Assembly: GCA_013398295.1 (NCBI GenBank) | Contig: VZSF01003934.1 | Span: forward strand, 496,001-560,000 | DNA: 64,000 bases | Source: Chionis minor | Taxonomy: Eukaryota > Chordata > Aves > Charadriiformes > Chionididae | Direction: 5' to 3' | In this document: positions 14,401 to 25,100 of the stretch, piece by piece | How the letters are laid out: every line of letters begins with the position of its first letter | Position numbering within the stretch: the stretch's first letter is position 1 | Notes under the pieces: model-generated | What the model was told of the DNA's origin: nothing | Databases searched by the model: none | What the model saw: only the letters and a program-made list of their open reading frames with translations | Made by a program: the position numbers and the translations under genes

Positions 14401-15480
14401 CCCCAACAATTGTTGGCAGGGGGACTTGGATCATGGCAGTCTCGGTGCTGGAAGCAGAAACACCTGGGAAGCATTCTCTGTTGCTGCCCATCAGTTAATT
14501 GCGCAAGAGCTGCACAGGCCTCTGGTTTGTGTTGACTAATTAGCTGAGTAATGCAATCTCCTTTTGAATGTTCTTCCTGTTCTAGATCAAGAATGAGACA
14601 TACATTGATTAAATTACTTACTCGTGGTCACATAGTGAGTGACTCATTGTCAGAGGCAGGAATCGACACTTGGTATCATTAAATTCCTGCTTCCTAGACC
14701 CCATGGCCTCTTATTTCTAGTGCTCTTCCCTTTACTCTCGTGGCCTTTTTGCCTCTTGCCCACCGCAGGATTTGTTACACGTGACATTTCCAAGGGGACA
14801 ATGTGTGACCACTGCCAAGAAAATGAGACCTCTGTCCTTTGCTACAGACACCTATGGACATACAAAGAAGCTGAAGGTCCTTTTATTTCTTATCTTTTTG
14901 GAACATTTTACAACGTTATGCCTGAGCTGGTGTGGTGCCTGGTCTCCTCTGCTCCCATGCCTCCGGCATTGCATGTTAGGAAGGTGTTAGCCTGCTCTAT
15001 AATGTTATTTTCTGTTTTTCTAGGAGTATCTTTGCTGCAGTCTCCCCGAAGTGGGAACACTCTGCCCATACTCACTGTTAGTACAGAAGCATCGTCAGTC
15101 GCAAAAAATCAGTGGGTGGGTTTTATAAATCCCAGCTGAGTATTCAGCAAGGTATAATAACATCCCCTGCGATCAATATTTTAGAGCAAGTCTGTTTGAT
15201 AAAAAGTTACAGCGAAGCCTTTAGCTTCCTGCTGAACAGCTAAATAACTCACAGGAGTGGCTCTAATCGCTTTAAGCTTTTTGCATTTGAAAGTAAGCAG
15301 AAAATTCGGAGTAATCCTGTAGAGAGGCAGTCTAGGCAGCTGGATTGTGTTTCTTAACAAGCCGCTGTACTGGGAATGGAGTAGTTTCAGGTTTTTAGTG
15401 GCTCCTGCGGTATGCCGGAGTCCAGCCTGGCAAAAAACCTGCTCTCTTTTATAATTTGTTTTTGATGATGTTTTTGATGG
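11457..15480. other. Non-coding DNA upstream of the SBSPON-like promoter
   Basis: No exons are recognised. Frames 13569-13895 (-) and 14639-15139 (+) lack family motifs. Faint MIR-like stretches occur at about 11490-11530 and 14618-14715. The approximately 500 bp directly before the CpG island is ordinary AT-richer sequence. Confidence 0.45.
14618..14715 (-). mobile_element. Possible MIR SINE relic
   Basis: The + strand has the order 'gtcacatagtgagtgactca', 'gtcagaggcaggaatcgaca', then 'cctgcttcctagaccc'. This resembles the reverse complement of the MIR core (the part that reads 'gtcacacagc...agtggcagagc...ggaat...' in reverse). It is highly diverged, and only a profile search could confirm it. 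Confidence 0.3.
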
Positions 15481-15922
15481 TGAGCCGGGTGGGAAGCGCT
15501 AGCAGCCAGCGCAGAAACGATACCCGGTAGTTTCAAAAGCCCGCAGAAACGGCGCCATCGGATGCCGGGGCACCGGGAGATGCCTTACCGGCACGGAAAC
15601 GCCGCGCTGGCGCCGGGAAAACCCCGGGCGTTTGGCTACAGACCGACCGCTGCCCTGAGCCGCTCGTTGCGTCCCGGGTGTCGCCTGGCGCCGCGCCGCT
15701 CCCACAGCCCGGGGGGTGTCCGTCTGTCCGTCCGTCCGTCCGGGACGGTGACACCGAGCGGCCCCGGGAGGAGCTGTCCCGGCTGGCGGCTCCGCCCGGC
15801 CGCCTTCCCCCGTGCGGCGGAGGCGGGCCGGCTCCTTCCCCCCCGCCCCGGCTCCCGGCTCCCGCCGCCTTTAAGCGGGCGAACGGGCCGGGCGGCGGGG
15901 AGTGAAGGTCGGCGGAGGCGCC

Positions 15923-16129
15923 ATGGCGGGCCGGGCCGCGCTGCTGGCGCTGCTGGTGCTGCCGGCCCTGCCCCGCCGCGCCGCTGCCACCNGCTGTGCT
16001 GCCCCGGCCGCCGCCCGGCCTGCCTGAGCACCGGCTGGCGGCCCGACGGCTCCCACGGGCCCTGCTACTGCGACCAGGCGTGTGCCCGCACCCTCGACTG
16101 CTGTCACGACTACGCCGAGGTCTGCCCGG
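15923..16129 (+). CDS. SBSPON: SBSPON-like exon 1: signal peptide and SMB domain
   Basis: The ATG has a good Kozak context (G at -3, G at +4). It opens a Leu/Ala-rich signal peptide ([19 protein letters not shown]). An N at 15992 follows. After it the correct frame has shifted: from 15997 it reads [14 protein letters not shown], then PCYCDQAC and [12 protein letters not shown], a clear somatomedin-B domain. Read straight through the N, the ATG frame stops within 40 bases. At least one base is therefore missing, and probably several codons including the first Cys of the domain. The exon ends at 16129 before GTGAGT, leaving one base of a split codon. Confidence 0.85.
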
Positions 16130-19100
16130 GTGAGTGGCCGACAAGCCCGGTTGGGGCTTAAAAGTGCCGCCCGAGGCGGGGGGGGGGGGGCTGCCGGGGG
16201 GGGGAGGGGGNCCCTGAGCCGCTCGTTGCGTCCCGGGTGTCGCCTGGCGCCGCGCCGCTCCCACAGCCCGGGGGGTGTCCGTCTGTCCGTCCGTCCGTCC
16301 GGGACGGTGACACCGAGCGGCCCCGGGAGGAGCTGTCCCGGCTGGCGGCTCCGCCCGGCCGCCTTCCCCCGTGCGGCGGAGGCGGGCCGGCTCCTTCCCC
16401 CCCGCCCCGGCTCCCGGCTCCCGCCGCCTTTAAGCGGGCGAACGGGCCGGGCGGCGGGGAGTGAAGGTCGGCGGAGGCGCCATGGCGGGCCGGGCCGCGC
16501 TGCTGGCGCTGCTGGTGCTGNAGAGCGACGGCGGGATGCGGGTGGCCGCAGGAGGGATGCTGCAGGCGCTCGGCTCCCCACCTAGGCGGGGGTTCTTGGG
16601 GGTGCCGGGGTCTCCCTGGAGCAGGGAGCTGGCAGGGTCCCACGTGTGTGTGCAGAAATGTGAAATGGGACGTTTCCCAATGGAGACAGAATCCCCCGAT
16701 CCCTTTCCCCTTCCTGTGGGTTGAATTATTATGGATGGGATCAAATCCGCTGCTCCTGTTAGCCCGTGCTTCCCTGTGGAAGGCATCACCAGCTCCAGTG
16801 TGTGGTTGCAGCTCCGGCAGTGGATCCGGTGAGTCCCTCGACCGCAGTGCCGGGGTCTCTGGGCAGCGCTGCCTTCCCAGGGAGCACGGCAGCACTCCCT
16901 CCATAACTGCCTTCTGCCAAAGGGCAGGTGCGAATTAAGGAGATAAGTTATTTTCGCGAGTGGTGTCGTCTCCTATTTGCTTCCCACAAGCAGCATGCTC
17001 AAGGAGTCTTACCTGCTCACATAATGGTGGTTTTTTTGGTTTTTTTTTTTGAACCTGCATAGGTGTGCCTTAGCAGAGTTTTGCTCTAGGATGGGCAGAT
17101 ATTCCTGTGATTTAACTGCCTTTTTCCTTTCAAGAGAGAGCTGGCAGGTGGGTGGGAAATAAGTTAATTCCAAAGGGATTTAAGCAAGCTGTGTCCGTGA
17201 ATGAGGACAGGCTGACGGCTCTGTGGACCAACAAGTCCCACATGTGGCAGAGAGGGGTGAGCGCTGACATGCTGCACGCGCGACCCCAAAAACCGGCCTC
17301 ACCTCTGCCCTGAGGGAGGGCACCGCGCGTCCGGGGGGGGATGCAGATCCTGGGGATGCCAGGGGAGGGGTGTGCTGGGTGCCCCAGTGCCCTTGGTGTC
17401 TGCACACGGCTGGGCTGTTGGGTGCTCCTTCAGCACTGCTGCCTCCGAATCCTGTGTCCGTTATCCGGGATAACTGGGATAGGCAGGAACCTTTCGTGCC
17501 TGCTCTTCGTATTTCAGAAGAATAATAAGAAATCCGTGTTTGCGGGCCCTTGCTGCCCGTCCTGAGGGGTAGCCGGGGACTGTGGCTGCTCCCTGTCGGT
17601 GCTGGGCACCTTGGTCCTTGCTGCCAGCGCTCTCCCTGCCCGGGGCCATCCTGTGGCTGCTGGAGGAATAACGGCATCCTGCTTACGGAGATCTGCCCAG
17701 AGAGCTGGGGTTTGCCCATATTTCAGCATTATTTCTTGTGATTCATTTGTGCTGGATGTAAGAGACCCAGTTCTACTTGGACTCAGATTGCCTTCATAGC
17801 CTGGCCTTTTTTCAGTAGTTTTCTTTCTCCCACCACTAAAGAGCTACTTTATCAAACTGACTTGTAAAGCAAGATATTAAGGCAAAGGCATTAATATCTG
17901 ACACCAAACAAAACTGAAGAGAGCAGAATATTCCAAATAAATCAGATGCACCTAAGACATTTTTTTTGGTGGTGCATTGCTGCATATATGAAATGTCTCA
18001 ATTACTTAGGTAATTGATTTAATTCCTAATCTTTGAATAGGTTTAAAAAGCTGTTTATGGTGATCTTAGGCAAAGAGGAAAAGCAATAGCGTTTCAAAGA
18101 TCTTCCTAAAATTTCTGAAGACAAGGACAGTTTCAAATGAGGTTAATGCAGTAATTAGAAGTTATCTGTGTTCTGTGGGAGAATAAATGGAAGTATCAGC
18201 TTGAGCTGCTCAGGAAGGCTGGGATTCACAATAGCATTTAGCAGCTTATGTCCCAATAAAATCAGTGGGACTCAGGCTTTTGAATGCCTTTGTGAATCAG
18301 AGTATGAGTGTCTGTTACTGCAAGGTGCTGAGCATAGTGGCTCTTAATGGACTTGAGTGGGCTCATCTGCATCTTTAAATTGAGGGATAGATCAGTAGTG
18401 GAGCTGGACTCAGAACTGAGGAATTCCTTATGCCTGAGCTCAGTGTCACGGTTCGAATGTTTCTGTCCTTGGGTAGTTTGTCTCTAGAGTACTCATAGGG
18501 ACTTTGGTAGAAGGTAGCTTGCAGGTGGAGCCCTTCTCTCGGTGTATGTAGGGTGGTGCGTGCTGGCCTTCAGCTGGTCACTGTGTATGTGAGACACCCT
18601 GTGGCTGAACCAGCAAGGTAAGAAACCTGGTAAGACACATATTCACAGGTATGACTGAAGTTTGATACCCTTAGAAGTGGTGGTGTGGTGTATACACTGG
18701 CTTGGCTCAGTCACAAGACAGAGAAAAACAACAAGAGGGATTGCAGCCAACTGAGAATATGTGGGGAAAAAAATAATACATGTGTCTAGGCTGACCTGCA
18801 AGTATTTTTGTCCAAAGGTATTGTTCTTGATGGTTAGGTTGTGTTGGTTAAGTACAACTAATAAAGCATATCATGGACTATGGTTCCAGGTTGCCTTTGA
18901 GAGAGACCAGCAGTTGAAATCTCTTGTGCTCCAGTGATTCCTGTGTTATTCTTGATAGTTCTCTCCAAAGATTCAATCCTATGAAGCTCAAGTATGGGCA
19001 TGCTCATGGGGAAGAGATCGTAACGGTATAATGTGACACAGGGAATGCTACCAGTGTGTGTCAGACCAAATGGATGGGATGTTGAATGCTGAAGTGCCGA

Positions 19101-22100
19101 AAACAAAGCTTAGGAGTTTGGCACCGTGGATACTATGCGAGAGGAAGTAGGGATGGTCAATGATGTGAAGATTTTTGAAGCATTACTTAGTGTAGGTTCC
19201 CAAAATTTAAAGTCATGAGTCACATCCTGAGAATATTTTGGGATTGGTTCCAATGCATACAAAGTGGAAGCCGTAGTATTTCACTTTGGTTCTTAAACTC
19301 AACTGCAGCCTGCCACGCGATGGTCCAAACTCCATGGCTGGTCATCATTTGCTGTGTGACATCCTACAAGAGAAGTCAGTAAGATTTCAGGCATTATCTG
19401 CGTGAAGGGTCTACAACACCCTCCCCTTCCTCCTGCTCTTCCCCTACCCCTTGATTTGATCTTGTCTAATGTTAAAACTTTTCTCAGTTCATCCAGTGCC
19501 GGTCCCAGTTTGTGGGGGAGGCTTGCGAATGGTGTAGGAGAGGGGGGTGACTGGCCCCATGTAGACTAGCCTGGATGGCTGGACCATCTGGGCAGATAAT
19601 TTCCTTGGAGCAGAGCTACTGGGAACTGCCCAACGCAGCTGTAGGACAGCTGTGAAATAAGGAAGACTGTACTAAGCATTGTCAAAAAACGTCTTTTCTG
19701 GAGAAGGCATGCCACTGCCATCCTTTCTGTAACCTTCCACATCCCGGTTTGTTGCTCTTCCTCCAGTTATCCCCTGTGTCGTATCCCAGTGGAGTGTCTG
19801 GAGCGGCTGTGCAGAGCCTTGCAAGACAACGTATCGTGTTCGGAGGAGGCACATCATCCAGGAGCCCAGGAACGGGGGAGAGGCATGCCCTCCTCTGGAG
19901 GAGAGGGCTGGCTGCGTGGAGTACTGGACTCAGCAAGGAACAGAGTGCAAACAGTCCCTGAGTAAGTCCACTGAAAATGTAAGTGTCTGGATAGTCGGGG
20001 GGAGGACTCTTGTTTGGGTCAGCAGGGATGATCTTTCTTTACTGTATTTGTAAAGAGTTGTTTTCAGACACCGGCATGCTTGCTCTGCGCCTGTCTGGTG
20101 TAACTGAGAACAGAGCTCTTCCCACAGGGCCTGGAGATATCCTTCCCGGGACAGGATTTGAAATTAGTGCCTGCCGTTTGCTGTGATCTGCTGTGTTTCA
20201 AAAGTGAAATATTACAGGCCTGTTGTGATCTCACTTATACAAGTGTAAATCTCTGGCAATTTTGATAGAGTTGGTAGATTTATGCCTGTTTAAAACTTCT
20301 GTAAGTGGGTGTTGAGCATTTTTTTTTTTTAATTATTTTTATGTATATATATTTTTATTTTATGAGTCATCTGCGAAAAGTCATGAAGGAGCAATACCCA
20401 TCATGGGCAAGGTATGAATTCCCTGCACTGGAGCAGAGTGCAGGCAGAGGAGACCTCCAGCTAGTTTCTGGAGGAAAAAGCCTGGTTTCACTTTGTTCAA
20501 ACCGACTTTACATGACATATCTTTACTGTTTTTTGTTTGTTTTTTTTTTTTTTTAAAGAATTGCTTGTCGTTTTTTCTGCTATTTTGGGGTCAAAATCTC
20601 TCTGCTCTGAATGTTGGCTGCAACTGACTTCTTCAAACCCGTTGAGAATTGGTACTAAGTGAATATTGCCTGCCCACTCTGTCTTTTGCGTGTGCCTGAT
20701 AAGTAGGCTTGTTCCGCTCAGGCAAAAATCTGGCAACAACACAGATTCTCTTTCCAGTGAAATGGTTGATGGTCTTGGATACTATGAAAATACAAAGTTG
20801 GAATTGTGTTTGTCTCCTGCTGAAGATAAAACTGTATGACGTGATTACAGGCCTATCTTTACTGTTTTGCAGACGTAAACAGCCTTAGCGCAGTATTCCC
20901 ACTTACGCTATGTCCTCTTTTCTTTGATATACACAGTCCCAGCATTAATTACAACAGGAGGATTTGGAAAAGCGAGGAAGAAAAGAGCTGTGGCTGATGG
21001 CAATGAAAGAGCAGGGTAAGTTGGAGGCTCAGCACAGGGGCTCAGTCATACTCCACCTTCAATGCCTCTGGTTGCAGTTTTGGGCCCAGCTTTTTGCTGA
21101 TCAGAAGTTGTGTTTCCCAGGAGAAGGGTGGCGCTTCGCTAGAGCGGGGTGCTGCTCTCCTGTTATGGTTTGAGAAACCCACAACAATTTACTGTCATTT
21201 AGACAATTATTCTATCACCTGACGACCTCTCCTCACCTAGGAAGGGGAATCAGGGAAAAAACCAAGGAAACCAGAGGGTTGAAATATAAACACATTTAAT
21301 AGAATAAGACTAAATAATTAACATTCATGACAGTAAAGAACTAATATTGATCCTAATATCAACATAAAATATACAAGGATTATACTCAGACTAGTCTATC
21401 CATAGGAAGTCGTGCAATCCCAGCAGGGGACATCAAATGTTGGGCACTGTGAGCGCTGCGGCTTCAGGAGGAAGGGAAGGGGTCCGTCACCAGGGCAAGA
21501 AATTCTCAGGATCACAGCTGTCATAGAGGAGACAGAAGTCCTTAGCAAAGTTTCTAATTTATATCGAATGTGACATTCGTGGTATGAAATAATCCTGTTG
21601 GCAGCTTGGGTCTCGCTCCTTCTTGTCTCTGCACCTGGTGAGCTCGGAAACACTGAGACCTTGAAACCTGCATACCATAGCTGGCTATAAAGCACATATT
21701 TTCACGAATTCAGACACTGCTGTCACTGCGGGGAGATGCTCTGGTTTGAGTGACACAGGACTGACTTCTCTTCTAATACCTGGGAAAACTGCACATTTAA
21801 AAGACTCTAGTGTCTGAATTCTCCCTACAACTACCTGAAAGGAGGTTGTAGCGAGGTGGGGGTCGGTCTCTTCTCCCAAGTAACAAGCAATAGGACAAGA
21901 GGAAATGGCCTCAAGTTGTACCAGGGGAGGTTTAGGATGGATATTAGGAAATATTTCTTCACCAAAAGGGTTATCAAACATTGGAACAGGCTGCCTAGGG
22001 AAGTGGTGGAATCACCATCCCTTATGGTATTTAAAAGATGGGTAGATGTGGTGCTTAGAGGCGTGGTTTACTGGTGGTTTTGGCAGGGTTGGGTTGATGT

Positions 22101-25100
22101 TTGGACTCACTGATCTTAAAGGTCCCTCCCACCCTAGGTGATTCTATTTTCTCAGTGTGTGCTGCTCTGCCTCCAGGCTGATGCCTCAAACACGGGGGAG
22201 CTGGCATCAGCCTTCCTAGTCCTCTTCTTTCCCAGTTGGGGTCATCACTAGCAGTGACACGGTGCTGATGGGAAAGGTTGTCTTCCACCCTGTAACTCCT
22301 TGTACACAGCTTTGCAAGCTCATTATTCCCCAGGGGTTGTTATTGCAGTCTCTGCTGGTTTGCCCGTTTCTTGTTGAGAGCTGCCATTTCTGTAAACTGT
22401 GTGGAGATTCCCAGAGCTGCTCTTGCAGCGTGAGGCAGCCGTGCACTTGTTGGTTTATTTCCCCACATGCTGTTGTACATGTAAGTATTTCCATAGAGCA
22501 CGGGTACATCCATCCCCCTCGCTTAAGTGTCTGAAGGGAAGAGCGTCTGTTCACCCTCAGCCTCCCTTGGACTCCTCATTAGTTGAGCCTTCTCCCCGTG
22601 AAATTCAAAAATGTGAGCACAGGTCTATTGCACGTGTGTTTGTCCTTGCTCTCTTTCCCTCAGACAAGACAAGGAAGCAAACCGCTTACGTGGTTCAGTG
22701 TGCTGCTTGAGGGTGTTTGGAATTCCCTACGATGACTGATACAGAACCAGTCTAGACTAGAACCCGATTTTCTGCTGTGTTTATAGATGGTTACTGAGCT
22801 TCCTTGGTTTTCCCTTCCAAACAAGGCCAGCTCTTTTGGGCTTTCCTCTCAGGTTTGGTTAAAATCAGAAGCACAGAAAAGTCTGAGCCAGGCAGAAATG
22901 CTGTGTCAATCTGGTAGTCCTTCCACTGAGATGGAAGTGAGGATGACAACCTCGCTCTGTCTCTTAGGAGGGAGATCATCACAAGGAAAACCTGTACAGA
23001 TGGAGTCTTAGCTGCTGCCACAAGCTTCTCTACAAAACCCTTTATAAGTAACTGAGAGCAGATGATAAGAAAGTGTGGTTCAGCAAATGAATACCAGTCT
23101 TGGAATCAGAAGACCTGTCTGTTGGGTTTTTTTCTTTAGTCAAATGTTCGACCAATCTGTATCTCTGTTTGTAAAAACAGATGTCAGTAATACCTGATTT
23201 TTTTTTTTTATATGTCAGTTGAAAACATCAGCAGTGTAGTTTTAGTACCTGTTTAACCTTGTCAAAATGCAGGTACACCACACGTTCTGGTTTTTATGAC
23301 CTTGGGTGTGGATGGCTTTTTTTTTGTTTTTTCTTAATTGGTGATCTGTGGTCACCCAGTTCAGTCTGGCTCTTCCAGTCTTGTGGAGGGCTCTAATCTG
23401 GTTATTAAGCTACTCTTCTTGGTTATTTTGTTTGCAGGTACTGTGTGGAATTCCAGCTTGTGGCCATCACGCCGGGCTGCTTGCAGAGCCACCACCCGTA
23501 TACCCACTGGATGCAGTATCTCAGGGAGGGCCACACCGTCTGCGTGGAGTGTCAGCACCCGGCTTTAGACTCTCAAAGTCTACATTGTTATGGGGATGGC
23601 AGTGGAAGCAAAAAGTAAGTTTTAGCTTTTGTTTTTATGTTGAATTTATCATTCTTCTCCCTTGATCTGCTTGTCCCAGTTTCATAATGTGCTGTGCACA
23701 GCTCTCTGGAGCACTCTACGTCTATTAACTGGTCTCCGTTGAATACCATGAGTTTCTTGCAGAGATGAAATGACCTGGTGAAGCTCACGGATTAAACCAG
23801 TGGCAGAGCCAGGACTGAAGTGTGGGAGTACCTGCACTTAGTCTGCTAAATCTCACTGACTTTTAAGTGGCACAGTTGTGGTGTTTTTTTTGTTTTAAAG
23901 ACGCTCCATCCATTCTTCTAAGGTTAACAGTCTTGTCAGATGTCAAATAAAACCAAATCTGTTCCTGATTTTTTTAAGCACTGGGGGATTTTACTTCTAC
24001 AAGTGACTCTCTATGAGTATTTCTGGCGAGTGGGAACTGGCTTACGGACTTGGGATATGTGCTAGCACCTGAGGTTGGATGGAAGTACTGTTAAACCTTT
24101 GCACTTCCAGCATCCTTTCCCTGGAAAGCTGAAGAAGCTTTGTGGGGATTGACGGGGACCACCCAGGTTGTACAAAACAAAGATGAAGGGAATGGCTTGA
24201 AGCTGTGAAACACATCTGTGGCAGAGCCAGCAGCACAGGACTTCTGGCTCCCCAGCCTCTGCTGTGGTCACTGAAGGCACAGCTTCTGCATTGCTTTTAT
24301 CCTGATACTCTTAACCCCATGGTTACTTTATTAAAGGCATCCTCTGAAACTGGTTAGCAGCCCTGCCTGTGAAAATCATTGCCCATCAGTGCTGAGCAGA
24401 GGTATTTTTAAAACTTACATAAATGTTGAAAAAAGCACATTTGTTTGAATTAAAAATTCTAAACTAGGATTGTCAGGCCTCAAGCACACAATGTATTGCA
24501 CTACCAAGACTGCCAATAACGGCCTTTTTAGGCAGGTTTCTCTCAGACTTTTTAGTAAGAGGAAGTCACCTTAGAGTCTTTTTCTTTCCCGCCTCAGCTT
24601 GTTGTGCACCAATGTTCCAAAAGCTTTTAGATAAAGAAGAAAAAATCTTAACTGGTGTGGTCAGAAGTAGCTCTTACCTGCATTCAACATGTAAATGATT
24701 ATAAAAGCATACAATAATGTTATTTTAGTAAAACTTTAGAGCCAGACAGGAGTATCAGATTAAGTAAAATAAAAAGTAAATTCAGGAATTAATTTCCTCA
24801 TAGGGCTGCAAAAAGAGGTGGGCATTTTCATTCATCTGAACAGCACGGTACATGGAATGGAAGCACAAGGAAAATGGGACTGTGTCCTTTAGGAGTGATG
24901 ATCTGATCATCAGGGGTTGGCAGGCTGAGGGCTGGAGAGGGGTAGCAATAATGGAGTTGGCCTGAATGGTGAGTGGTTCACTGAAGTCAGAACTCACCCC
25001 ATGTCTCAGCAGTGGAACAGGAATGATGTCTCTGGTCTCCAGCTTGCTCCTCCTGGGTGTGTGTGAAGCCTTCCTTACATTTCACAGGGATCTTTTAGAT

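Larger units (their letters stand above)
15485..16600. promoter_or_regulatory. CpG-island promoter of the SBSPON-like gene
   Basis: GC and CpG content rise sharply here compared with both flanks. A GC box (CCCCGCCCC) lies at 15841-15849. A (GTCC)n-like microsatellite lies at about 15718-15740. 'CCTTTAAGCGGG' near 15867 is the only weak TATA-like stretch, so a CpG-type promoter with dispersed starts is likely. Initiation is inferred between about 15800 and 15915, just before the ATG at 15923. The right half of the island (16212-16520) is a false duplicate, so the true island is shorter than it looks. Confidence 0.75.

Noticed and set aside
16482..16520. Second start codon and signal peptide as an alternative first exon
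   Set aside because: Exact copy of 15923-15961 between Ns, with no donor and no continuation into the SMB domain.
15533..16904. Long open frames on both strands in the GC-rich block (up to 248 codons)
   Set aside because: They run across Ns and the false duplicate, are Pro/Gly/Arg-rich from CpG bias, and overlap the true exon 1 in other frames.
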